Shown here: piece after piece, positions 33,196 through 41,203 of the stretch | Position numbering within the stretch: position 1 is the first letter of the stretch | How the letters are laid out: each line of letters opens with the position of its first letter | Source of the DNA: Prauserella rugosa | Lineage (GTDB): Bacteria; Actinomycetota; Actinomycetes; Mycobacteriales; Pseudonocardiaceae | Assembly: GCF_000719975.1 (NCBI RefSeq) | Contig: NZ_JOIJ01000001.1 | Coordinates: 310,001 to 374,000 of the forward strand | Length of the DNA: 64,000 nt | Reading direction: 5' to 3' | The notes under the pieces: model-generated | Seen by the model: the letters and a program-made list of their open reading frames with translations, nothing else | The model's database searches: none | What the model was told of the DNA's origin: nothing | Position numbers and translations under genes: made by a program

Positions 33196-34503
33196 TCAGT
33201 CCGGCAGGACGTCGGACTCGAGCCAGGCCGCGAAGAACTCCTCCAGTGATCGGCCCGCGTGGTGGGCGGCGAGGGAGGTGAACGCCTCGGTCGTGACGGT
33301 CGCGTGGCGGTGGGTGGACGTCCAGTCGCGCAGCAGGGCGAAGAACGTCTCGTCGCCGAGTTCGCCGCGCAACGCGTGCAGGGTCAGCGCGCCGCCCTTG
33401 TAGACGCGCTCGGCGAACATGTCCGCCACGCCGGGGTCGCCGATGCGCGGCCCACTGCCCTGCTGCGCGGGCTGGGCGCGCCAGTGCCGGGCGAGCGCAT
33501 CGGCGGACTCCCCGCCCGAGGCCTCCGACCACAACCACTCCGCGTACGTGGCGAAACCCTCGTTGAGCCAGATGTGCCGCCAGTCGGCGACCGTGAGGCT
33601 GTTCCCGAACCACTGGTGTGCGAACTCGTGCACGACGAGGCGTTCGTGGGTTCGCGCGCCGTCGACGTGGCCTGCTCCGAACACGGCCATTCCCTGCGCC
33701 TCGATGGGGTCGTCGAGTTCGTCGTCGGTGACGACCACGACGTATTCGTCGAACGGGTACGGCCCGAACCACTCCTCGAGCGCGGCGCGGATGCGGGGCT
33801 GGCGGCCGAAGTCGACGAGCGCGTCGTCCCGCAGCCGGGCGGGCACGGCGATTCGTGCGACGTCGTCGAGCTCCACGTCGACGTACTGTCCGATCTGGAC
33901 ACTCATCAGGTAGGTGGCGGACGGTTCGTCGCGTTCGAACACCCACGTCGTCGCGCCTGCGGACCGGCGGCTGTCGACGAGCCTTCCCGTGGCCACCACG
34001 GTGTAAGGCGCGGGCACCTTGACGGCGAGGCGGTAGGCGGCCTTGTCCGAGGGGTGGTCGTTGCACGGGAACCACGTCGGGGCGCCGATCGGCTGACTGG
34101 CCACGAGGGCGCCGTCGGTCAGCTCGTCCCATCCGACGTCGCCCCATTCGCGCGACGACAGCGGCTCGGGATTGCCCGCGTAGCGGATCTCCACGGTGAA
34201 CTCGGCACCGTCGGCGATGGAGCGCGCCGGTTTGATCCGCAGTTTGTTCCCTCGGTGCGTGTAGCGGGCGTTGCCGCCGGACACCTGCACACGGTTGATC
34301 TTGTACGGGGCGAGATCGAGCGTGAAGGCCGACAACGCCTGGGTCGCGACCGCGGTGATGCGCGCGGTGCCCGACAACCGGTTGGCCATGGGGCGGTACT
34401 CGAGGTCGAGGTCGTAGCGGCGAACGCGGTAGCCGCCGTTGCCGTGGGACGGCAGGTACGAGTCGCCGGAGACGTCGGCGCCGGGCGCGGGCTGGGCGGT
34501 CAC
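33196..34503 (-). CDS. M1-family zinc aminopeptidase
   Basis: A 435-residue peptidase consisting of the N-terminal beta domain and the catalytic domain only, shorter than PepN. Zinc motif HEFAHQWFGN with the downstream Glu in HIWLNEGFATYAEW is intact. The exopeptidase GxMEN motif is replaced by QGMAVFG, so substrate binding may be atypical. Its ATG overlaps the stop of the Pls/PosA synthetase gene (ATGA), implying coupled expression. A working idea is that it trims or degrades the polymer made by the synthetase, as aminopeptidases do for epsilon-poly-lysine in Streptomyces; this is inference. Confidence 0.9.
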   Translation of the reverse strand: MTAQPAPGADVSGDSYLPSHGNGGYRVRRYDLDLEYRPMANRLSGTARITAVATQALSAFTLDLAPYKINRVQVSGGNARYTHRGNKLRIKPARSIADGAEFTVEIRYAGNPEPLSSREWGDVGWDELTDGALVASQPIGAPTWFPCNDHPSDKAAYRLAVKVPAPYTVVATGRLVDSRRSAGATTWVFERDEPSATYLMSVQIGQYVDVELDDVARIAVPARLRDDALVDFGRQPRIRAALEEWFGPYPFDEYVVVVTDDELDDPIEAQGMAVFGAGHVDGARTHERLVVHEFAHQWFGNSLTVADWRHIWLNEGFATYAEWLWSEASGGESADALARHWRAQPAQQGSGPRIGDPGVADMFAERVYKGGALTLHALRGELGDETFFALLRDWTSTHRHATVTTEAFTSLAAHHAGRSLEEFFAAWLESDVLPD

Positions 34504-37500
34504 TCGTCACCCCACGCCGCGATCGGGTTGCCCTGCCAGCGCGAGTCGGCGGGCACGGTGTCGCCGCGGGTGACCAGGGAGCCGGGTCCCACGGTCGTCC
34601 GGTCGCCGATGCCGCCACCCGGCAGCACGATGCCGTGCGGGCCGAGGGTGGCGCCTTCGCCGAACGCGACGGTGTCCATGCTCATGATGCGATCATGGAA
34701 CAGGTGCGTCTGCACCACACACCCGCGGTTGACGGTCGCGCCGTCGCCGATGCGGATCAGGTCGGACTCGGGCAGCCAGTACGTCTCGACCCACGTGCCC
34801 TTGCCGATGCTCGCCCCCATCGTGCGCAGCCACGCGGGCAGCAGCGGCGTTCCGCCGACCCCGCCGACGAACCACGGCACGGCCAGCGTCTCGACGAACG
34901 TGTCCGCCAGTTCGGCCCGCCACACGAACGAACTCCACAGTGGAGTCTCCTGGGCGCGGAACCGGCCGACGAGCGTCCACTTGGCTGCCGTCGCCAGCGC
35001 CGCCGCGACGACACCCGCACCGAGCAGCACCACGCCGGACAACGCCGCAGCCGCCCACAGGCCCGCGGCCGACCACACGGCCAGCAGCGCCGCGGCCGTC
35101 GACACCGACAACGCCACCGAGCACATCACCGGAACCACGCGGCACAGTTCGACGACGCCGCGGGCGATCTTCAGCCTGCGGGGCGGGTCGAAGGTGCGGC
35201 TCGTGTCTCCCGTCTCGACGGCCCTTCGCAGCGGCATCGGCGGCATGCCCAGCCAGGACGAGCCCTTCTTGGCCTTCTTCGGGGTCGACGACAGCACGCC
35301 GACGAGGCCGCGTTTCGGCACGGAACGGCCGGGCGCGGTGATCCCGGAGTTGCCCAGGAACGCCTGCTTGCCGATGCGCGCGGGCGCGACGTGCAGCCAG
35401 CCGTTGCCGAGTTCGTAGGCCGCGACCATGGTGTCGTCGGCCAGGAAGGCCCCGCCGGCGATCTTGGTCATCTTCGGCACGGCCAGCACGGTCGACGCCT
35501 CGACGCCGCGTCCCACTTTGGCGCCGAGCAGCCGCAACCACACGGGCGTGAGCAGGCTCGCGTACAGCGGGAAGAGGTCGGAGCGGGCGGCGTCCATGAG
35601 CCGTTCGGTGGCCCACACCTGCCAGGCCTGCCTGCTGTGCACGGGGTGGAATCCCTCGCGCAGCCCGATGCCGAGCGCCCGCACGCCCACCAGCACGAGT
35701 GCGGCGTAGGTCGCCAGGTAGGCCAGCGTGGCAACGGGTGTGACGGCCAGCGCGGCATTCCAGGCCGCGGCGATCCCGGTCGTCCCGGTGACGGCGGCGC
35801 CGACGATCGCGACCGCGGGCAGTGCGGCCAGCGCGGGCAGCAGTCCGAGCAGGAACGACGTGACGCCGTAGACGCCTGCCCAGCGCCGGGAACGCGGCGG
35901 TTTCTTGTCCGGCCAGCGCAGACCGCCCTTCGGGTCGCTGACGGCGGGCGAGCCGGCCCAGCGACGTCCCGCGGGCACGGCTCCGCGCACCGTGGCGCCG
36001 GCCGCGACCTCGGCGCCCTTGCCGATCCGTGCGCCGGGGAACAGGGTGCTGCGGGCACCCACGCGGGCGCCCGCGCCGATGCGGATCTTGCCGACGTGCA
36101 CGGTGTCGCCCTCGACCCAGTGGCCGGACAGGTCGGTCTCGGGTTCGACGGCGGCGCCCTTGCCGAGTTTGAGCAGACCGGTGACGGGCGGAGGGGCGTG
36201 CAGGTCGACGTCGTCGCCGACCCTCGCGCCGAGCAGCCGTGCGTAGTGGGTCATCCACGACGCGCCGGCGACGTCGGTGGCGCCGCTGACGTCGGCGAGC
36301 CGTTCGGCCGCCCACAGGCGCAGGTGCACGCGGCCGCCACGCGGATAACGCCCCGGTCGCAGCCCGCGCAGGAGCAGCCGGGCGCCAGCTGCGGAGATCA
36401 CGATCCTGCCCGCGGGGCTGAACAGGGCCAACCAGGCGAGGCCCAGCGCCCACCACGGGACGGCCGGTGCCCACGCGACGCCTCCGAGCGCCGACAGTGC
36501 CGTCGACAGCGCGGCGGCGACCGTGGTCCAGCGCAGACCGACGACCGTCAGCAGCGGCACCGTGAGCAGGCATTGGAGGACTCGCGCCGAGGCGGGCACG
36601 GGGGCCACCTCGCCGCGTCGACGTCGGGTGCCGCCGAGGCCGTCCAGCTTCCCGGCGAGGTCACCGAGCCTCGGGTGGGTGTAGACGTCGGCGACCGACA
36701 CCTCGGGGTGGCGCGTGCGGATGCGCGCGACGAGTTGTGCCGCGCTGAGGCTGCCTCCGCCGAGGCGGAAGAAGTCGGCGTCGGCGTCCCCGACCGGGAC
36801 GCCGAGGATGGCCGTCCAGCCGTCGGCGAGCCAGCGTTCGGTGTCGGAGAGCGCTTCGCCGCCGCCGTCGCCGGTGGAACCGGGAGGCAGCGGCCACGGC
36901 AGTGCGGCGCGGTCGACCTTGCCGGAGGTGCGCACGGGAAGGTCGTCGACGACCGCCAACAGCGGCACCAGTGCGGCCGGCAGCTGGTCGCGCAGGCGCG
37001 CGACCGCGGCGCCGGTGTCGAACTCGCGCGCGCCGGAGCGGTCGTCGGTGTTGGTGTCGGAGCCGGTGTCGGTCTCGGCAGGCAGGACGTAGCCGACGAG
37101 CATCTGGTTGCCCGCGTCGGTGGTGCGGACGGCGGCCGCGGCACCTGCGACGCCGGGCAGAGCCTGCAGCGCGGCGTCGACCTCGCCGAGTTCGATGCGC
37201 CTGCCACCGAGTTTGACCTGTTCGTCGGCACGGCCGAGGAAGACGAGGCCGTCGGGGTCGGCGCGCACGAGGTCCCCGCTGCGGTAGGCGCGCTGCCAAC
37301 CCAGGGACGGCAGCGGGGCGTACTTCTCGGCGTCCTTGTCGGGGTCGAGGTAGCGGGCGAGTCCGACGCCGCCGATGACGAGTTCGCCGGACGAGCCCAT
37401 CGGCACCGGCCTGCCCTCGTCGTCGACGACGGCGAGTTCCCAGCCCAGCAGCGGCAGGCCGATGCGGACCTGGCCCTCGCCGGTGAGCTGGGCCGCGCAG

Positions 37501-38435
37501 GCGACGACGGTGGCCTCGGTGGGCCCGTAGGTGTTCCACGCCTCGCGGCCTTCGACGGCGACGCGGGCGGAGAGTTCGGGCGGGCACGCCTCGCCGCCGA
37601 AGATGAGCAGGCGGATGTCCTCCAACGCCTCGGCGGGCCACAGTGCGGCGAGCGTGGGCACGGTGGACACGGCGGTGATTCGCCGTTCCAGCAGCCACGG
37701 GCCCAGGTCGACGCCGGTGCGGACGAGGGAACGGGGCGCGGGCACGAGGCATGCGGCGTGGCGCCAGGCGAGCCACATCTCCTCGCAGGAGGCGTCGAAC
37801 GCGACCGACAGGCCCGCGAGCACGCGGTCGCCTGGCCCGAGAGGTTCATCGGTGAGGAACAGCTGGGCCTCGGCGTCGACGAACGCGGCGGCGTTGCCGT
37901 GGGTGACGGCGACGCCCTTGGGTTTGCCGGTGGAGCCGGAGGTGAAGATGATCCAGGCGTCGTCGTCGGGGGTCGGGGTGCCCGGCGTGCCGACGCAGTC
38001 GCCGACGCGGTTCACGGCGCCGCCGTCGCCGAGTACGACGCACACGTCCGCTTCGCCGAAGACCAGGTCGGCACGTTCGTCCGGGTCGTCGGCGTCGACG
38101 GGCACGTAGGCGGCGCCTGCGGCGAGGGTGCCGAGGATCGCGATGTACAGCTCGGCGGTGCCGGACGCGATGCGGATGCCGACGCGGTCGCCCACGCCGA
38201 CGCCCTCTGCGGCGAGTTTGCCGCGGACGGCGTCGACCTCGGCCAGCAGCGCCCGGTAGGTGAGGACGGTCGTGCCGTCGTCGAGGGCGGGTGCGTCACG
38301 GTGGCCGGCGGCCGTGTCGGAGAGGATGTCGAGCAGCGTGCGGGTGCTCGGTGCGGGACCGGCGCGGTAGACGGCCGGGGTGGTGTGGGCGTCGTCGGGC
38401 GTCGGTCTGGCAGGCTTGTCGATCGCGATCGTCAC
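34500..38435 (-). CDS. Pls/PosA-family single-module non-ribosomal peptide synthetase
   Basis: A 1311-residue membrane NRPS. Residues 30-530 form an adenylation domain with FTSGSTGKPKGVAVTH, NTYGPTEATV, YRSGDLV and TSGKVDR. A carrier domain follows with FFRLGGGSLSAAQL, its Ser being the phosphopantetheine site. No condensation domain follows. Instead the C-terminal 700 residues alternate clusters of membrane helices with three left-handed beta-helix hexapeptide regions (for example GKIRIGAGARVGARSTLFPG). This is the layout of epsilon-poly-L-lysine synthetase. The specificity residues read by eye (D-A-E-T-I-G-T-V-V-K) resemble lysine codes. It should polymerise a basic amino acid through its side-chain amine; the product is inferred. 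Confidence 0.92.
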   Translation of the reverse strand: MTIAIDKPARPTPDDAHTTPAVYRAGPAPSTRTLLDILSDTAAGHRDAPALDDGTTVLTYRALLAEVDAVRGKLAAEGVGVGDRVGIRIASGTAELYIAILGTLAAGAAYVPVDADDPDERADLVFGEADVCVVLGDGGAVNRVGDCVGTPGTPTPDDDAWIIFTSGSTGKPKGVAVTHGNAAAFVDAEAQLFLTDEPLGPGDRVLAGLSVAFDASCEEMWLAWRHAACLVPAPRSLVRTGVDLGPWLLERRITAVSTVPTLAALWPAEALEDIRLLIFGGEACPPELSARVAVEGREAWNTYGPTEATVVACAAQLTGEGQVRIGLPLLGWELAVVDDEGRPVPMGSSGELVIGGVGLARYLDPDKDAEKYAPLPSLGWQRAYRSGDLVRADPDGLVFLGRADEQVKLGGRRIELGEVDAALQALPGVAGAAAAVRTTDAGNQMLVGYVLPAETDTGSDTNTDDRSGAREFDTGAAVARLRDQLPAALVPLLAVVDDLPVRTSGKVDRAALPWPLPPGSTGDGGGEALSDTERWLADGWTAILGVPVGDADADFFRLGGGSLSAAQLVARIRTRHPEVSVADVYTHPRLGDLAGKLDGLGGTRRRRGEVAPVPASARVLQCLLTVPLLTVVGLRWTTVAAALSTALSALGGVAWAPAVPWWALGLAWLALFSPAGRIVISAAGARLLLRGLRPGRYPRGGRVHLRLWAAERLADVSGATDVAGASWMTHYARLLGARVGDDVDLHAPPPVTGLLKLGKGAAVEPETDLSGHWVEGDTVHVGKIRIGAGARVGARSTLFPGARIGKGAEVAAGATVRGAVPAGRRWAGSPAVSDPKGGLRWPDKKPPRSRRWAGVYGVTSFLLGLLPALAALPAVAIVGAAVTGTTGIAAAWNAALAVTPVATLAYLATYAALVLVGVRALGIGLREGFHPVHSRQAWQVWATERLMDAARSDLFPLYASLLTPVWLRLLGAKVGRGVEASTVLAVPKMTKIAGGAFLADDTMVAAYELGNGWLHVAPARIGKQAFLGNSGITAPGRSVPKRGLVGVLSSTPKKAKKGSSWLGMPPMPLRRAVETGDTSRTFDPPRRLKIARGVVELCRVVPVMCSVALSVSTAAALLAVWSAAGLWAAAALSGVVLLGAGVVAAALATAAKWTLVGRFRAQETPLWSSFVWRAELADTFVETLAVPWFVGGVGGTPLLPAWLRTMGASIGKGTWVETYWLPESDLIRIGDGATVNRGCVVQTHLFHDRIMSMDTVAFGEGATLGPHGIVLPGGGIGDRTTVGPGSLVTRGDTVPADSRWQGNPIAAWGDE

Positions 38436-38583
38436 GAACCCTCGCAGGCGCTATCCGGGCCAGCTCCGGGTGAGACGGCCGAGAACAACCGATCAGCTTA
38501 CGTGACACCCGCCGCAGGTCACGCAACGATGTCGACCAGGTCACACAACCGGGGACATGGGTGAGGCGCCCCTCGACGCGTCA

Positions 38584-38667
38584 CATTCCCGCCCTGCGTC
38601 GTCGGATTCCCGCCCTCAGTCGTCACATTCCCGTCCTGCGTCGCCGGATTCGCACCCTCCGTGACGC
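38584..38667. repeat. Four tandem copies of a 21-bp unit
   Basis: CATTCCCGCCCTGCGTCGTCG and variants start at 38584, 38605, 38626 and 38647, each with ATTC at the same place. On the - strand the core is GGGCGGGAAT, the same core as the 15-bp array at 17.6 kb. Confidence 0.88.
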
Positions 38668-38718
38668 GAATGGACCGTTCGCGACGTTCTCGTGGGGGAC
38701 CCCCGATTTCCACATTAC
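38666..38718 (-). repeat. Dispersed palindromic repeat, copy C
   Basis: Read on the - strand: AATGTGGAAATCGGGGGTCC then CCCCACGAGAACGTC and GCGAACGGTCCATTCGC (38666-38682). Both palindromes of copies A and B are kept, GGGGGTCCCCC here versus GGGGGACCCCC in A. The 21-bp array follows directly in the same orientation as the array following copy A. Confidence 0.82.
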
Positions 38719-38841
38719 CGGCGAGGACCGACGAAAACGGGTCGTCGATGAGCGGCGTGGACCACTGCCGTGAAGTGTCCTCTTCGGACTGCTCGTGCTC
38801 GGGTCCGTTGCTCGGGTCCGTTGTTCGGGATCGTCAACCGG

Positions 38842-39738
38842 TCAGCCGGTCAGCCACCACCTGAGCGATACCGAACCGTCCGACTCCTCCGTGTCCCCCG
38901 TGTCCCCCGTGTCTCCCGTATCGCGCGGGGCGTAGCCGAGCGACCGGGCGTGCTCGGCGACGTCGGCGAAGGCCTGGCCCACGCGGCTGGGGTCGTGCGC
39001 GTCGCTGCCGAAGGTGACGCTCGGTCCGTCGACTTCACGCCACCATTCGAGGATCCGCGCGTCGAGCGGCCGTTTCGTGTTGATCTCGAGCGCTTTTCCC
39101 GACGCCGCGAGGGCACCGAGGACGGGCAGGAATCCGTCCTCGAACCGGCCCACCTCGAACGGGTCCGCCTTGGCGGGCCACGACCGCACCGGATAGTCGA
39201 CGTGCGCGAGAACGTCGAACTCCACCGGCGCGGTCACCAACGCCAGCACCTCGCGCAGATACGTGCGCAGCACCTCGTCGGCATCCCACCTGGCGAACAG
39301 GCTCTCGATCATCTGCGGTGTGCCGTCGACCTCCACCGCGTGCACCGAGCCGATTACGAGATCGAACCGCCCGCGCCGCACCAGTCGTTCGACCGCCGAT
39401 GGGTGCCAGTGCGGTTCGCTGACCTCGACGCCTGCGCGCACCACAAGCTGCGGATACCGCTCCCGCGCCGCGGCCACGGCCGCCACGTGTCCTTCGACGT
39501 CCAGTTCGGACGGACGTACCACGCCGTCGTCGCCGAGCCGTTCGGTGAAGTGCGGCGGCATCCGGGCGTGCAGGTGCTCCGGCATGAACCAGGCCGTGAG
39601 GTCGGCGTGGTCGGTGAACACGACGCCGGGAATCCCCACGGCGACGGCACGGTCACACGCCCCGTCAACCGAGCCCTCCGGCGCGTCCCACGACCACTCG
39701 GAATGCACGTGACAGTCGACAGGAAGATCCGCGCTCAT
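38842..39738 (-). CDS. PHP-domain phosphoesterase (histidinol-phosphatase-like)
   Basis: A 298-residue metal-dependent phosphoesterase. PHP motifs: DCHVHSEWSWDA (first His pair), FTDHADL, AGVEVSEPHWHP, VIGSVHAV, LAHVDYPVRSW and TFGSDAHDPSRV. The set of His/Asp residues that binds up to three metals looks complete. It could be histidinol phosphatase or another phosphoesterase; no his genes are near. Near the C-terminus three 9-bp repeats encode GDTGDTGDT, which look like a recent expansion in a non-essential tail. Confidence 0.88.
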   Translation of the reverse strand: MSADLPVDCHVHSEWSWDAPEGSVDGACDRAVAVGIPGVVFTDHADLTAWFMPEHLHARMPPHFTERLGDDGVVRPSELDVEGHVAAVAAARERYPQLVVRAGVEVSEPHWHPSAVERLVRRGRFDLVIGSVHAVEVDGTPQMIESLFARWDADEVLRTYLREVLALVTAPVEFDVLAHVDYPVRSWPAKADPFEVGRFEDGFLPVLGALAASGKALEINTKRPLDARILEWWREVDGPSVTFGSDAHDPSRVGQAFADVAEHARSLGYAPRDTGDTGDTGDTEESDGSVSLRWWLTG

Positions 39739-40053
39739 GCCCCACCTCGGTCGTCAGGTCCGCCGGCCGCCCGGCACCGTCGCCCGGCGAGGCCGCCGAC
39801 CGTACCGCTCGCCGTCCGGCGCGGCGAGGGTTCGGTCCAGGACATGAAGGCGGGCCCCGCGCGAGGGGGAGGTGCGCAGGGCCCGCACCACGCAGGGTAC
39901 GGAGTGATCGGTGATCGCGCCGTGAGGTGAGCGGCCCGTTGCCGGCTCGTGTCCGCAATGTGGCGTGGCGTTGCTCCGTTCGCCGGGACGGGTTCGGCCG
40001 CCCGCGGGAAAACGAGGCGACGCACCACGTCCCGCCGGCGCAGAATCGGCGTC
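39739..40053. other. Gene-free region with hairpin
   Basis: This 315-bp gap separates the divergent PHP and VOC genes. The only clear structure is GCGGGCCC (39850-39857) pairing with GGGCCCGC (39879-39886). No convincing ORF is present; promoters for both neighbours are expected but not obvious. Confidence 0.5.
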
Positions 40054-40416
40054 ATGGTCAGCCGGTTCACCGAACTCGCCGTCGACTGCGCCGATCCGGC
40101 GGGGTTGGCGCGCTTCTGGTGCGACGTCCTCGGTTACACGGTGCGCGAGGCGGAGGTCGGCCTCGTCACCATCGGCGATCCCTCCGACCGGGCCGCACCG
40201 GTGCTGACGTTCGCACGCGTGCCCGAGGCGAAAACCGTCAAGAACCGCGTGCACCTGGACGTCAACCCCGTCGACCGTGATCAGGACGCCGAGGTGCGCA
40301 GACTCCTCGATCTGGGCGCGCGGCGCGTCGACGTCGGGCAGGGCGACGAGAACTGGGTGGTGCTCAGCGATCCGGAGGGCAACGAGTTCTGCGTACTCGC
40401 CACCCGCAGGCCCTGA
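40054..40416 (+). CDS. VOC-superfamily protein (glyoxalase/bleomycin-resistance type)
   Basis: A 120-residue protein of two beta-alpha-beta-beta-beta units: MVSRFTELAVDCADPAGLAR then FWCDVLGYTVRE, and NRVHLDVNPVDRDQDAEVRR ending in VVLSDPEGNEFCVL. The final DPEGNEFCV motif supplies a metal-binding Glu. Members include glyoxalases, dioxygenases and drug-binding proteins; the specific role is unknown. ATG 40054 gives the typical short N-terminus. Confidence 0.87.
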   Translation: MVSRFTELAVDCADPAGLARFWCDVLGYTVREAEVGLVTIGDPSDRAAPVLTFARVPEAKTVKNRVHLDVNPVDRDQDAEVRRLLDLGARRVDVGQGDENWVVLSDPEGNEFCVLATRRP

Positions 40417-40420
40417 CGGC

Positions 40421-41083
40421 TCAACGGTTGCTGACGGCGCGTTCGACGGCGGCGAGGTAGTCGTCCATCGCCTCGACGGGAGTGCCGTTCGGCATCAGCA
40501 GATCCCGCTGACCCCGCGTGAGTTCGAGCTGGACACCCTTGCCGCGGTCGTTGCGGTTGGCGATGTTGTCCGGGTTCTCGCCTGCGAGGTGGTCGGGCAC
40601 CTCGCTGGGCACGTCGAACCCCTCCTCGCGCAGTTCGTCGCGCACCGCGTCGCGCAGCTCGGTGTCCAGACCACCGACGTACGTCTTGGCCTCGTCGCCG
40701 GCGGCGCCGTGCCACGAGATCGTGTAGTCGGAGTTCTCGACGACCTCGACGGTCCTCGGCTCGTCGAAATTGGTCGACGTGATGTGCAGGACGCTGTTAC
40801 CGGACGGCTTGATCCCCTCGAACGTGGCGAACGCGTGGCCGCCGAGTTCGGCCGCGTGGTCGGCAAGCTCGGTGGTGGGCCGTTCGATGCCGCCGCCGTG
40901 GATGGCGATGTGAGCGACGTCGGTGTCCCCGGAACGCGTGGACCGCTGGTAGTCGACGCCCTCGGTCTCGTTGGCGGCGAGTTCGGCGTAGCTGGAGTAG
41001 GTGTCCTCGGCCGCGGCCGTTGCAGCGAACGTCGGAACCGCCAGCAAGGTCGCAGCTGCCACGGTCGCGGTCCTGATCTTCAT
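40421..41083 (-). CDS. Secreted poly-gamma-glutamate hydrolase family protein
   Basis: A 220-residue precursor with a signal peptide (MKIRTATVAAATLLAVPTFAATAAA). The mature part has AHIAIHGGGIERPTTELADH with the zinc-binding His/Glu, SVLHITSTNFDEP, and DYTISWHGAAGDEAKTYVGG with a second His, which match the DUF867/PghP-type poly-gamma-glutamate hydrolase fold related to carboxypeptidases. It should cut gamma-glutamyl polymers outside the cell, for example phage or bacterial PGA. GGAGGGGCACCC precedes the ATG. It converges with the VOC gene with 4 bp between stops. Confidence 0.85.
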   Translation of the reverse strand: MKIRTATVAAATLLAVPTFAATAAAEDTYSSYAELAANETEGVDYQRSTRSGDTDVAHIAIHGGGIERPTTELADHAAELGGHAFATFEGIKPSGNSVLHITSTNFDEPRTVEVVENSDYTISWHGAAGDEAKTYVGGLDTELRDAVRDELREEGFDVPSEVPDHLAGENPDNIANRNDRGKGVQLELTRGQRDLLMPNGTPVEAMDDYLAAVERAVSNR

Positions 41084-41203
41084 GGGTGCCCCTCCAGGCC
41101 GGTACAGGTCGATGGGACGCATCGTATGCGGCATACCCGCCCCCGCCCCTCCGACGAACGTCGGTTCCCTGCGGCGGCGCAGGTCAGGCCGCGCGCCCGT
41201 TCG

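Larger units (their letters stand above)
38436..38841. other. Gene-free region with repeat copy C and minisatellite
   Basis: This 406-bp gap lies upstream of the synthetase gene (starting 38435, -) and past the end of the PHP gene. It holds a 21-bp tandem array, copy C of the dispersed palindromic repeat, and a short direct repeat CTCGGGTCCGTTG at about 38808. Short frames occur on both strands but follow the repeats and are not convincing genes. The synthetase promoter must lie at its left end. Confidence 0.7.

Noticed and set aside
34635-38564. A 1,309-codon open frame on the + strand opposite the Pls/PosA synthetase gene
   Set aside because: It is rich in Arg, Gly and Asp without any domain, as expected of the antisense frame of a G/C-rich gene; the - strand frame contains all NRPS motifs.
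38584-38667. Possible CRISPR array or small repeat protein
   Set aside because: Contiguous 21-bp repeats without spacers; the heptapeptide-like translation on either strand has no start site or homologous fold.
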